Under the pieces are notes generated by a model. The model did not search any database, was not told where the DNA came from, and saw nothing but the letters and a program-made list of their open reading frames with translations. Of a DNA stretch of 64,000 nucleotides, positions 1-7,920 are shown piece by piece. The stretch comes from Rheinheimera baltica DSM 14885 (GTDB lineage Bacteria > Pseudomonadota > Gammaproteobacteria > Enterobacterales > Alteromonadaceae): assembly GCF_000425345.1 (NCBI RefSeq), contig NZ_AUDG01000004.1:124001-188000 (forward strand), written 5' to 3'. Position numbers and translations under genes: made by a program. Every line of letters begins with the position of its first letter. Positions within the stretch are counted from its first letter, which is position 1.

Positions 1-1095
1 CGGCCCTTTATTATGATGCGTGCAGGTAACGCCGGTAGCCAACGCTTTGGCATGGTGCCCTGGACTGGCGACGTTGAGCGCAGTTGGGGTGGCCTTAAAC
101 CTCAGGTTGAACTGGCGCTAACCATGGGGTTATCCGGCTTTGGCTATATTCATTCTGACTTAGGTGGCTTCGCCGGGGGCGAACAATTTGATGCTGAATT
201 ATATATCCGCTGGCTGCAGTATGGGGTATTTCAGCCGGTATTTCGCCCACATGCCCAGGAGCATATCGCGCCGGAAATGGTGTTTCACGATAAGCACACC
301 ATTGACACACTGCGGCCCTGGTTAAACCTGCGCTATCAGTTATTGCCCTACAACTATACCCTGGCGTACCAAAACAGTACCACTGGTATGCCGCTAATGC
401 GCCCGCTGTTTTTTATGGCCGACGATTTAGCAAATATCACCGATTTAATGGAAGAAAAAAACAGCTACCTGTGGGGCGACGCCTTCTTAGTTGCACCGGT
501 AACAGAACCCGGCGTAACAAGCTGGCCAGTGCAGTTACCCGGTGGTGTATGGTTTGACTATTTCTCTGGCCAGCGCTATGCCGGTGCTAACAAAGTGGAG
601 CTGCCGGTAACACTGGATACGATACCCGTGCTGGTGAAAGCTGGTAGCTTTGTGCCGATGGCACCACTGGTACAAACAACGCGTGATTACTCCAGCAAAA
701 AGCTGACGCTACATTACTACGCCGATGCCAGCGTAAACTGCGCCAAAGGCGAAATGTATGAAGACGATGGCAAAACACCAGACGCCGTAGCGAAAGGCCA
801 GTTTGAGCTGCTGAATTTTTACTATCTGCAGCAAGATGAACAGCAAAAGTTTGAACTGCGCCGCAGTGGTGACTATGCCGGCAAACCTGAAAGCCGCGAA
901 CTCACACTGGTGGTACACAACCAAACCGCCACACCAGAGCATATCAGCGTTGATGGCCGTTATATTCAGTTGGTACCGCAGCAAGCGCGCTTTAACCGTA
1001 TGCAAAATGTGGCTTGGTATGATAAGGCCAACCGTCAGCTTAAGGTAAAACTGGATTGGCAGGCAGACAAAGTGCAACTCCTTGTACAAAAGTAA
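1..1095 (+). CDS. Glycoside hydrolase family 31 alpha-glucosidase, C-terminal part (5' end outside window)
   Basis: The open frame enters from the left edge, so only the last 364 or so residues are visible. The stretch GSQRFGMVPWTGDVERSW is the GH31 signature that carries the acid/base aspartate (the D of WTGD). It is followed by the family's usual 'GLSGFGYIHSDLGGF' and 'FQPVFRPHAQ' blocks, then beta-sandwich C-terminal domains from about residue 165. GH31 enzymes of this type release glucose (or xylose) from the non-reducing end of alpha-glycosides. The nearby GH97, GH13 and sugar-carrier genes suggest a maltodextrin or isomaltodextrin substrate, but this is inference. Signal peptide and nucleophile region lie outside the window. 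A short GC stem followed by T's lies downstream. Confidence 0.9.
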   Translation, partial: RPFIMMRAGNAGSQRFGMVPWTGDVERSWGGLKPQVELALTMGLSGFGYIHSDLGGFAGGEQFDAELYIRWLQYGVFQPVFRPHAQEHIAPEMVFHDKHTIDTLRPWLNLRYQLLPYNYTLAYQNSTTGMPLMRPLFFMADDLANITDLMEEKNSYLWGDAFLVAPVTEPGVTSWPVQLPGGVWFDYFSGQRYAGANKVELPVTLDTIPVLVKAGSFVPMAPLVQTTRDYSSKKLTLHYYADASVNCAKGEMYEDDGKTPDAVAKGQFELLNFYYLQQDEQQKFELRRSGDYAGKPESRELTLVVHNQTATPEHISVDGRYIQLVPQQARFNRMQNVAWYDKANRQLKVKLDWQADKVQLLVQK

Positions 1096-1118
1096 AATAC
1101 TACAACAGTGAGCTTGTC

Positions 1119-1143
1119 GTCTGGCGAACCAGGCTAATTTTTA
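1119..1143 (+). terminator. Possible intrinsic terminator after the GH31 gene
   Basis: A six-pair stem GTCTGG/CCAGGC (one G-T pair) closes a CGAA tetraloop and is followed by TAATTTTTATT. It sits 24 bases after the GH31 stop codon. The stem is short, so strength is uncertain. Confidence 0.45.
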
Positions 1144-1177
1144 TTATGAGAGAGCCGGATTATTCCAAACCAACGTT

Positions 1178-1236
1178 AAAGCCCGGGATGGACTGCAACG
1201 AACCCATGGATGGGTTCACAGCGTGTTGGCACGAAT
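1178..1236 (+). repeat. Dispersed 3'-UTR-type repeat, copy A (GGATGG...GGATGGGTT...GCGTGTTG)
   Basis: This intergenic block downstream of GH31 contains GGGATGGAC, then the perfect 18-base dyad GAACCCATGGATGGGTTC (1200-1217), then ACAGCGTGTTGGCACGA. A second copy lies on the minus strand at 25305-25360, also downstream of a gene it is co-oriented with (comM/yifB). The two copies share GGATGG, CCC..GGATGGGTT, AC.GCGTGTTG in the same order and spacing. The function is unknown; position suggests a transcribed 3' element. Confidence 0.6.
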
Positions 1237-1332
1237 AAACCGGTTTGTTTAGCCTAAAGCCAGTGTATAGGCTGATATCTGTGAATATTTCCATTACAAT
1301 TAACTGCTTAAACAGCCATATGGATCCTTTAC

Positions 1333-2547
1333 GTGTACAGCGCCGACTTCACGCAAAAACGCAAATTTATCGTTAAACTGGGCAAAATGCTGCATAAATA
1401 CGGCACACCGGCTTATCGGCTTGAAGCTCACCTGCACGAGCTTGCGCTGCACCTTGATGTGAAGGCGTCCTATATTATTTCACCTACGGCCATGATCTTC
1501 GTTATTTGGACAGAAGGCCATGAGCAAGAATATACCCAAGCCGTGCGGGTTGAACCGGGCGGCATGGATTTAGGCGCACTATCGCGCACTGACGAGCTGG
1601 TTGACCAACTGTTGCAAGGCAAAGTAAGCGTAAATGAAGCTGATGCGCTGCTTGATGCCATAGATGCGCGCCCCAACCCCTATGGCAAATTACCCACGGC
1701 ACTTGCCATGATGATGTCAGGCGGGGCTTTTGCCATGCTAATGGCCACCAGTTGGAATGACGTATTGTGGGCGTCTTTGCTGTCGCTTTTAGTCTATGGC
1801 TTTATGCTGTGGTCCGAACGCTCGCCCCGGTTAGCGCACATGTTAGAACCGCTGGTTGCCTTGTCAGCTGCACTTGCCGCCTGTGCCATTAGCCGTTATA
1901 TCGACCCCGGTATTAATATTCGTTTAGTGGTGCTGTCCGCCATTATTGCGTTTATTCCCGGCTTGGCCCTAACGCTGGGCTTTGCCGAACTCGCCGCGCG
2001 CCATTTGGTGTCGGGCAATGCCCGTATTATGGACGCCATGATGCTGCTATTTAAGCTGTATTTTGGCGCCTTTGTCGGTATCGCTATTGGTTTTGCCCTA
2101 TTTGGTCAGGTCGACTTTGTTAAACCAGAGCCAATATCACGTGACTTTGCCTGGCTAGCTATTGGCATTCTTGGCATCTCGCTAATGATTTTATTTAAAA
2201 GCCGTCCCAAGTACACCCTGTGGTCTTTGGCATCAGGCTTTATTGCCTATGCGGTAAGTGTGCAAGGCGCCGCATGGTTTGACTACACCATAGGCGCTTT
2301 TCTTGGGGCTTTCGCTGTAGGCATTTACAGTAACCTGTTTACCCGCTTAGCCAAAGCGCCAGCCGTTATTGTCGCTATGCATGGTCTTATTGTGTTGGTG
2401 CCGGGCAGTAAAACCTACATTGGCTTAAATTCGCTTATTTCAGGCCAGGATTTTGTAGTATCAACCGGGGTGGGCCAACAAACCTTCTTAATCTTTATGT
2501 CACTGGTCGCCGGGCTAATATTTGCCAACGTCGCCTTACCGCCATAG
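1333..2547 (+). CDS. ThrE-family threonine/serine exporter-like membrane protein
   Basis: The 404-residue protein has an N-terminal soluble domain of about 125 residues (LGKMLHKYGTPAYRLEAHL..., matching the start of the ThrE/DUF1212 family) followed by about ten hydrophobic segments. This is the usual single-chain fusion of the two ThrE halves. Members export small amino acids such as threonine or serine from the cytoplasm; the substrate here is unproven. The frame opens with GTG at 1333. The ATG at 1320 is in another frame and stops after 18 codons, and the next in-frame ATG would cut into the conserved LGKMLHKYG block, so GTG is preferred. No obvious operon partner. Confidence 0.85.
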   Translation: MYSADFTQKRKFIVKLGKMLHKYGTPAYRLEAHLHELALHLDVKASYIISPTAMIFVIWTEGHEQEYTQAVRVEPGGMDLGALSRTDELVDQLLQGKVSVNEADALLDAIDARPNPYGKLPTALAMMMSGGAFAMLMATSWNDVLWASLLSLLVYGFMLWSERSPRLAHMLEPLVALSAALAACAISRYIDPGINIRLVVLSAIIAFIPGLALTLGFAELAARHLVSGNARIMDAMMLLFKLYFGAFVGIAIGFALFGQVDFVKPEPISRDFAWLAIGILGISLMILFKSRPKYTLWSLASGFIAYAVSVQGAAWFDYTIGAFLGAFAVGIYSNLFTRLAKAPAVIVAMHGLIVLVPGSKTYIGLNSLISGQDFVVSTGVGQQTFLIFMSLVAGLIFANVALPP

Positions 2548-2806
2548 AAAAGCCTGTAATTAATCGAACTACCGCTAGCATATTGTGATGGCTTAATCGC
2601 TGCCGGCTAGCGGGTCAAACCCACACTGTTTGGCCAATACCTCGCCAATAAACACCCCACAAAAAACACAAATTGCATACCTAAAGTTAAAATATTTACT
2701 TTTTATCAACTTTTATCATTGCATTAACGCCCATCGGAACTTAACGTTTTACTCTTCCCTTTTGCAGGGTTTAGTAAAAACCACCTTTATATCAAGGAGA
2801 GCCAAG

Positions 2807-3664
2807 ATGGTTAAAAGACGTCGTGAACTCACACCTAGCTGGTTGTATCGCAGAGTAGGCACCGATACCGTTTATGCACGCGACCGGGCGGGTCGCTATT
2901 TGTGTTACCGCGTAAACGGCCAGCAAGTACGACAAACCGGCACGGGCATTACCAGTCTGGGGCCTATTTATGGCCGGGTAGATTTTAGTAACAGTAGACG
3001 CTTTACCGGCCGCACCCGAAATCAGGGCGCACTGGCGGTGGCCTACAATACCAGTGTTCACAGAATAAGCAGCGGCTGGACGCCACTACCGCAAACCCGC
3101 CCTACCTCCCGCCGCCAAACAAATCAAGGAATGAGCCCCTGCATGCTGGCACTGACCGGAACGGCTCGCTCCGCCACGAGTTACGCCATTTGGTACGACG
3201 GCAATCATCCGCAACGGGGCATAAAAACCACATTGCAGTGGGAATGGTGTCATCTTCTGGCACATTCCATGGCAGGAGCCGACAACCAGACGAATATTGT
3301 CGCTGCGGTTAAAGGTAACAACTCTGAGCAATTGGCGATTGAAAGCGCACTGCAGATGTACCGCTGTGAAAATATGTTCGAAATGAATATTTCAGCGGCG
3401 TGTATCGATAACTTGCACGGTCGTCACTTGGGCAATGTGATTAAATATGAAATTCGCTGTCGCCATGGCGGCAACAATTATGTGCAATACCTAGACTGCC
3501 TGAATGCACCAAGGCCGTCAGCAATTCATTACTACAACATATTAGAAAGCGTGGCGTTATGGGCTAATCGCAAACTGGAAGCTGTGTCTAATCTCATGCA
3601 CAATAATAGTGTTTCCGCTTCAGAACGCCGTTTAGTGTTAAATTACATCAATGATGATGTTTAA
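2807..3664 (+). CDS. Uncharacterised protein with a putative beta-beta-alpha-metal (His-Asn) nuclease-like domain
   Basis: I choose the ATG at 2807 because AAGGAG lies 7 bases upstream. The open frame extends to 2630, but that stretch is AT-rich with no ribosome site. The resulting 285-residue protein starts MVKRRRELTPSWLYRRVG and has no signal peptide. At about residues 140-195 it carries LQWEWCHLLAHSMAG, then TNIVAAVKGNNSEQL. The pattern of His, downstream Asn and Asn resembles the DNA/RNA non-specific endonuclease (beta-beta-alpha-metal) active site found in bacterial toxins and secreted nucleases. That assignment is by eye only. The gene stands alone, flanked by AT-rich DNA upstream, with no visible immunity or secretion partner. 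Confidence 0.6.
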   Translation: MVKRRRELTPSWLYRRVGTDTVYARDRAGRYLCYRVNGQQVRQTGTGITSLGPIYGRVDFSNSRRFTGRTRNQGALAVAYNTSVHRISSGWTPLPQTRPTSRRQTNQGMSPCMLALTGTARSATSYAIWYDGNHPQRGIKTTLQWEWCHLLAHSMAGADNQTNIVAAVKGNNSEQLAIESALQMYRCENMFEMNISAACIDNLHGRHLGNVIKYEIRCRHGGNNYVQYLDCLNAPRPSAIHYYNILESVALWANRKLEAVSNLMHNNSVSASERRLVLNYINDDV

Positions 3665-3746
3665 ATCTGACACCGCTGTGCAATGAGCTAAAGTCAGCCA
3701 TCACACTGCTGGCTGACTATGGCTCTACAACTGGTCAGGGCAGTTA

Positions 3747-3762
3747 TTGAATACGTATGCAA
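3747..3762 (+). promoter_or_regulatory. Candidate LacI-family operator upstream of the GH97 gene
   Basis: TTGAATACGTATGCAA is a near-perfect 16-base palindrome (one symmetric mismatch pair) centred on CG, as LacI-family sites are. Its inner 14 bases recur exactly, in the opposite orientation, at 11235-11248 between the divergent sugar carrier and GH13 genes. The LacI regulator at 16123-17151 is the obvious candidate to bind both. Confidence 0.7.
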
Positions 3763-3771
3763 TACCATGGT

Positions 3772-3801
3772 TTGGCTTGCTACACACTGCTTCGATACTC
3801 T
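3772..3801 (+). promoter_or_regulatory. Possible sigma-70 promoter of the GH97 gene
   Basis: TTGGCT (3772-3777) and TACTCT (3796-3801) are 18 bases apart, just downstream of the candidate operator and 35 bases before the GH97 start. Both hexamers are only moderate matches. Confidence 0.3.
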
Positions 3802-3835
3802 AGGGTTAAACCTTTGTTACTGTATCGGAAAAATT

Positions 3836-5863
3836 ATGCGCCTGTTTTCTGCCCTGTGTCCGCTGTTTGCCGTTATAACCAGCTTATCTTTGTCCGCCGC
3901 CACCTTAAGTGTGACATCACCAGATGGCAATATCGAACTGATACTAGACGACACCCACCTTAGCTATAAGGTGCAGTTTCACGGCCAACAGGTCATAGCG
4001 CCTTCTGCACTGGGCTTTCGTTTTCTGCAGCTACCAGCGCTGGGGGAAGGCTATAAAATTACCGGCCATAGCCGCAATAGCGTGAACCAAAACTGGCAGC
4101 AGCCGTGGGGCGAACGTGCAACGGTACTAGACCAGCATAACGAATTAGCAGTAACGCTTAAGCACCCAGAGCGCAAAGCGCCTTTTACGCTGCGCGTTAA
4201 GCTGTTTAACGACGGCCTGGGCTTTCGCTACGAAGTACCGCAGCAAGGCGTGGCTAAGCTGGACATTATTGATGAGCTAACGGAATTTCGTATTAGCGAC
4301 AGCAAACAAAGTACCGCCTGGTGGATACCTGGCCGCGGTTGGAACCGCTATGAAATGCTGTATCGCACTACAGCGCTAAACGAAGTCGACCGCGCCCATA
4401 CGCCCTTTACCTTTAAACTGCCCAGCGGAGTGCATCTTAGTATTCATGAAGCAGCGTTGGTCGATTTTGCTGCCATGGTGTTGGATCAGCAACGCGACGG
4501 CGTACTTAAAAGCGATTTAACACCCTGGTCAGACGGTATCCGGGTAAAAACCAACGGCAGCTTTACCACGCCATGGCGCACTATCCAAATCGCCAATAAT
4601 GCCGTTGGCCTGATAAATTCTGACCTTATATTAAATTTGAACGAGCCAAATAAACTTGGCGACGTTTCCTGGGTAAAACCGGGTAAATATGCTGGCATCT
4701 GGTGGGGTATGCACCTGGCGACCCAGACCTGGGGCAGCGGGCCTAAGCACGGCGCCACCACTGAGAATACTAAACAGTATATCGACTTTGCTGCCAAAAA
4801 TGGTTTCGACGGCGTATTAGTAGAAGGCTGGAATATCGGTTGGGACGGCGAGTGGTTTTTAAACGGCGCGGTATTTAACTTTACTAAGCCCTACCCCGAC
4901 TTTGATTTTGCTGCCATTAGCGCCTACGGCAAAGAAAAAGGCGTAAAACTGATTGGCCATCATGAAACCTCTGGCCATATCAGCAATTATGAAGCGCAAA
5001 TAGCAGATGCCTACGACTTATATGCCAAACATGGCATTAGCCAAATAAAAACCGGCTATGTTGCCGACGGCGGCCAGGCGACACGAATAGATGAAAACGG
5101 TATAGAGCGCAAAGAGTGGCACGACGGCCAGTTGATGGTAAACCATTATCTGTATTCAGTGACTGAAGCAGCTAAACGCCAGCTTAGTATTAATACCCAT
5201 GAACCCATCAAAGACACCGGCCTGCGCCGCACCTACCCGAACTGGCTTAGCCGCGAAGGCGCCCGTGGCCAGGAATATAACGCCTGGGGCTCACCACCGA
5301 ACCCACCAGAGCATACGGCCATGCTACCGTTTACCCGGATGTTATCCGGCCCGATGGACTTCACGCCCGGCATTTTTAATTTGGCTTATAACGGGCTGGA
5401 TGCAGAAAACCGCGTGCAAACCACACTAGCCAAACAGTTAGCATTATATGTGGTGCTGTACAGCCCCATTCAGATGGTGGCCGACTTACCCGAGCATTAC
5501 GACGCCCACCCTGCTGCGTTTCAGTTTATTAAAGACGTACCCTCCGACTGGGCACAAAGCAAAGCACTGCAAGGCGAAGTCGGCGATTTTGTGGTATTCG
5601 CCCGCCAGGATAAACACAGCGATGACTGGTATGTTGGCGCGCTTACCGACGAAAAGCCCCGCACTGTTACGGTAAAACTGGACTTTTTACCGGCTGGTAA
5701 ACGCTTTAGCGCGCAAATTTACCGCGATGGTAAAGACGCCGACTGGCGTACTAAACCGTACGAGATGATTATCGAGCAGCAAAGAGTAACCGACAACGAC
5801 AGCTTAACTTTACCACTCGCCAGCAGCGGCGGCGCCGCCATCCGCTTTAAAGCAGAAAACTAA
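3836..5863 (+). CDS. Glycoside hydrolase family 97, inverting alpha-glucosidase (SusB-like)
   Basis: The ATG at 3836 gives a 675-residue protein, normal for GH97, with a clear signal peptide (MRLFSALCPLFAVITSLSLSAA), so it is secreted to the periplasm. The N-terminal beta-sandwich starts TLSVTSPDGNIELIL. The TIM barrel carries VEGWNIGWDGEWF, HHETSGHISNYE, NTHEPIKDTGLRRTYPNW and EGARGQEYN. The glutamates in the last three blocks match the calcium-binding and catalytic glutamates of inverting GH97 alpha-glucosidases, rather than the aspartate nucleophile of the retaining branch. The open frame runs further upstream, but that segment overlaps the operator and promoter. It should act with the periplasmic or surface amylases and the SLC45-type carrier on maltodextrins. 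Confidence 0.93.
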   Translation: MRLFSALCPLFAVITSLSLSAATLSVTSPDGNIELILDDTHLSYKVQFHGQQVIAPSALGFRFLQLPALGEGYKITGHSRNSVNQNWQQPWGERATVLDQHNELAVTLKHPERKAPFTLRVKLFNDGLGFRYEVPQQGVAKLDIIDELTEFRISDSKQSTAWWIPGRGWNRYEMLYRTTALNEVDRAHTPFTFKLPSGVHLSIHEAALVDFAAMVLDQQRDGVLKSDLTPWSDGIRVKTNGSFTTPWRTIQIANNAVGLINSDLILNLNEPNKLGDVSWVKPGKYAGIWWGMHLATQTWGSGPKHGATTENTKQYIDFAAKNGFDGVLVEGWNIGWDGEWFLNGAVFNFTKPYPDFDFAAISAYGKEKGVKLIGHHETSGHISNYEAQIADAYDLYAKHGISQIKTGYVADGGQATRIDENGIERKEWHDGQLMVNHYLYSVTEAAKRQLSINTHEPIKDTGLRRTYPNWLSREGARGQEYNAWGSPPNPPEHTAMLPFTRMLSGPMDFTPGIFNLAYNGLDAENRVQTTLAKQLALYVVLYSPIQMVADLPEHYDAHPAAFQFIKDVPSDWAQSKALQGEVGDFVVFARQDKHSDDWYVGALTDEKPRTVTVKLDFLPAGKRFSAQIYRDGKDADWRTKPYEMIIEQQRVTDNDSLTLPLASSGGAAIRFKAEN

Positions 5864-5883
5864 ACCCACGCAAAACGTTCTAC

Positions 5884-5909
5884 AAAGCGCTGAAAATCAG
5901 CGCTTTTTT
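5884..5909 (+). terminator. Intrinsic terminator after GH97
   Basis: Ten-pair stem AAAGCGCTGA / TCAGCGCTTT with a three-base loop runs directly into a T tract, 20 bases after the GH97 stop. Confidence 0.85.
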
Positions 5910-6067
5910 CGTTAATCAACACACCGCAAGTTTGCCCCCACTTTCAACACCCATTTTATGCTTCGAGCAGGTAAGATGTAGTTGATTTAGTGAAAAATAT
6001 TAGCTAGTTTAACAAAATGTAAATACTGGATATAAAGAAAATTTCCGTTTAAAAATAGGGACGCCTC

Positions 6068-6364
6068 ATGACCAAGAATGAAGTTGAAGCTCATTTGCTT
6101 TTTAATAAAATGCAAAGAAAAGAAGCAATATTAGAGGAGTTTGAAAGGCTTCGTCCAAATTGGAAAGGCAGTGTAATCAGATTTGCTAGCATGGTTTTAG
6201 GTATAGCATTTTTAATCTTGATGTACCCAGAAATCATGCAGCAGCCTGTATTGTATGTTTTTTTAATACTTATTTTTGGTATGAGTGCCGAATTGCATGC
6301 AGAAAGCAAAAAAATCAATAAGCGTATAGATGCGTTGCACAGGTTGTTAAACGATGATGTATGA
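6068..6364 (+). CDS. Small two-helix membrane protein of unknown function
   Basis: A 98-residue protein: a charged N-terminal helix (about residues 1-32), two hydrophobic segments (about 36-56 and 61-75) separated by a short YPEIMQQP turn, and a charged C-terminal helix. I do not recognise the family. AGGGA lies about 7 bases upstream of the ATG. It is noticeably more AT-rich than the glycosidase genes, and it opens a run of small, collinear, unrelated genes (6.0-9.6 kb), which fits a recently acquired segment. The product would sit in the inner membrane. Confidence 0.65.
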   Translation: MTKNEVEAHLLFNKMQRKEAILEEFERLRPNWKGSVIRFASMVLGIAFLILMYPEIMQQPVLYVFLILIFGMSAELHAESKKINKRIDALHRLLNDDV

Positions 6365-6435
6365 CAAGGCGCTATTGTCGCCCCAAAGCTTTGCGTTAGC
6401 TGTGTTTCGGCCTCAAATCACATAAGGAAGATAAA

Positions 6436-6783
6436 ATGAAAATTAAGGCAAGTTTACTGGTTACTACTTTACTGGCGTCGGTGTCATGCTTCGCGGCTGA
6501 TACTTACCAAGTATCCACGTCTGTGTACTCTCAGGGCAAACTGGTTGCTTCTCCAACCATGGTAGTTGAGGCAGATAAAATGGCCTCAATCACTATGGAT
6601 AATGGCTTCAGCTATAACCTTACAGTTAAACCAAACCAAGATGAAACCGCAGGTATTGTTGCTGCAGTTACCGTTGGTGATAGTACGATGAATCCTTCAT
6701 TTACTGTTGCCTACGGTAAAGAGGCAACAATGGAAATTGGTGCTCAAAAACTGACGCTACTGGTAAATAAGGTTGGCAGCTAA
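6436..6783 (+). CDS. Small secreted protein of unknown function
   Basis: A 115-residue protein with a good signal peptide (MKIKASLLVTTLLASVSCFA, cleavage before ADTYQ). The mature part of about 95 residues is predicted from its pattern to be all-beta and contains no cysteine, so it is likely a soluble periplasmic or secreted domain. AAGGAAG precedes the start at good distance. The sequence 'GKLVASPTMVVEADKMASITM' recalls small secretin-associated or adhesin-like beta domains, but I cannot name a family. Its TAA stop is the first base of an attC-like structured repeat (6781-6870), as is usual for integron cassette genes. Confidence 0.7.
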   Translation: MKIKASLLVTTLLASVSCFAADTYQVSTSVYSQGKLVASPTMVVEADKMASITMDNGFSYNLTVKPNQDETAGIVAAVTVGDSTMNPSFTVAYGKEATMEIGAQKLTLLVNKVGS

Positions 6784-6870
6784 CAAGTTACTAAATTTCG
6801 TTCCGGCCACTAACATCGTGGCCTCCACGGGACTGGAATCGCGAGTTGCTCGCGTGAGTGGCGGGCGTTA
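6781..6870 (+). repeat. attC-like structured inverted repeat
   Basis: The 90-base element begins TAACAAG at the stop codon of the preceding gene and ends GCGGGCGTTA, very like the two ends of Vibrio cholerae repeats. An outer dyad pairs CCGGCCACT (6803-6811) with AGTGGCGGG (6857-6865) with one mismatch. Inside are two perfect hairpins, GGCCAC/GTGGCC (6805-6823, alternative to the outer arm) and GCGAG/CTCGC (6841-6853). The spacer between the left TAAC and the dyad (18 bases) is longer than in normal attC sites and no integrase is visible, so this could instead be a structured RNA. Confidence 0.4.
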
Positions 6871-6956
6871 TAGCTAATTAAGATCTAGTCTTATAGACAA
6901 CACTACAAGCCATCTTTCTAGCTTATAACCTTGCTGTTACGCAGGACAAGTATTCG

Positions 6957-7346
6957 ATGATTACGTTATTCGCCCAGGCGATTGTTACTCTAACTGGGGT
7001 TTTTCTTCTTTGCCTGGCAGTGGCTTCGGTATTCAGGCCAAGACTAGCGGCGCATTTTCTGAATGGGTTTGCCAACTCTGCGCGGGCACATTACAGCGAA
7101 ATCAGCCTAAGGCTGCTTGTTGGTGCGGCCCTTATACTGGCAGCCCCAAGCATGCATTTCTCCTACGTATTTAAGCTGTTTGGCTGGTTGATTGTTGTTA
7201 CTAGTATGGTATTACTGCTATTGCCATGGCGTTGGCACCAGCGCTTTGCCCAAACTGTACTGCCACCACTCACCAAGCAGGTGTGGCTGTTTGCTCTGCT
7301 TTCACTACCCCTTAGTGTTGCACTTCTTTACGCTGTTCTATTTTAA
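6957..7346 (+). CDS. Small multi-pass membrane protein of unknown function
   Basis: A 129-residue protein with four hydrophobic segments (about residues 5-25, 50-66, 69-90 and 108-127) and short basic loops, so an inner-membrane protein. The first segment begins almost at the start codon and there is no cleavable signal. AGGACA about 13 bases upstream of the ATG is a weak ribosome site. I do not recognise a named family. It lies directly after the attC-like repeat in the collinear small-gene island, with no functional link to its neighbours apparent. Confidence 0.65.
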   Translation: MITLFAQAIVTLTGVFLLCLAVASVFRPRLAAHFLNGFANSARAHYSEISLRLLVGAALILAAPSMHFSYVFKLFGWLIVVTSMVLLLLPWRWHQRFAQTVLPPLTKQVWLFALLSLPLSVALLYAVLF

Positions 7347-7439
7347 ATACTGGTGATTGCTACTCAATTCCTTACGCTAGACGCGATGATGTTTGTTACC
7401 TACGAGGAAAACTAGTTGCCCGGCTGAGTTTAAGCAAAT

Positions 7440-7467
7440 TGAACTGCTGATTGAAAAAGCTTATTAG
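7440..7467 (+). pseudogene. Possible C-terminal gene remnant
   Basis: Within the 241-base gap, a short stretch reads AEFKQIELLIEKAY followed by TAG (7425-7467), which looks like the amphipathic C-terminal helix of a protein. There is no start or continuous upstream frame. This is suggestive only. Confidence 0.2.
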
Positions 7468-7528
7468 CTTCCACTACCGCCACACAAACTGCCATTTCCC
7501 TGCGTTACCGCCACTAAACGTTATCTGC

Positions 7529-7554
7529 TATAACCACTCACGTTTGGTGTTATA
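7529..7554. repeat. Inverted repeat TATAAC-CAC ... GTG-TTATA
   Basis: TATAACCAC (7529-7537) and GTGTTATA (7547-7554) form a stem with one bulged C, 34 bases upstream of the 7589 start codon. A second overlapping dyad is GTTAT-ctgct-ATAAC at 7520-7534. It could be a regulatory site for the downstream gene or a worn recombination-site end. Confidence 0.4.
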
Positions 7555-7588
7555 GTTTTGCCAGACTGATCCGGCATAAGGCCCTAAC

Positions 7589-7885
7589 ATGCACGTAGAT
7601 AAAGCGAAAAAACGTATCGCCAAACTTATCAACAAAGGCTTTGGCGGTTACCCACAAATTGAATTGGCCTACTTTGGTGCTACTGAAGATTGTGCTACTG
7701 AAGTGGTAGTTAGTTTTGTCTTAACTGAAGGCGACGCACCGCAGCAACAGCGCTTTACCAGCACGCAAGATGTGCGCAACGATGAAACCATTCAATCAGT
7801 ACTAATTAAAATTATCGACCGCGCTAACGCTGGCACAGTAACAGAAGTAGCTGGCGTTTCTTTACCACAAAAAAACATTCTATAG
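7589..7885 (+). CDS. Conserved hypothetical protein, 98 residues
   Basis: A soluble 98-residue protein beginning MHVDKAKKRIAKLINKGFGGYPQIELAYFG, with no signal peptide or membrane segment. I have seen similar short proteins in other proteobacteria but know of no assigned function. AAGG lies 9 bases upstream of the ATG. The next gene follows almost without a gap (its longest possible frame starts on the last base of this stop codon), so the two are probably co-transcribed and possibly work together. Confidence 0.7.
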   Translation: MHVDKAKKRIAKLINKGFGGYPQIELAYFGATEDCATEVVVSFVLTEGDAPQQQRFTSTQDVRNDETIQSVLIKIIDRANAGTVTEVAGVSLPQKNIL

Positions 7886-7920
7886 TGTATTTGGCAGTAA
7901 AACATTGGAGCATTAGCGAG

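Noticed and set aside
709-1089. 126-residue open frame on the minus strand
   Set aside because: Lies wholly opposite the GH31 gene, which has intact family motifs.
1056-1238. 60-residue plus-strand frame over the GH31 end and the repeat
   Set aside because: No recognisable protein; explained by GH31 and the copy A repeat.
2630-2806. Upstream extension of the nuclease-like frame
   Set aside because: No ribosome site, AT-rich and of poor coding character; a good AAGGAG lies just before ATG 2807.
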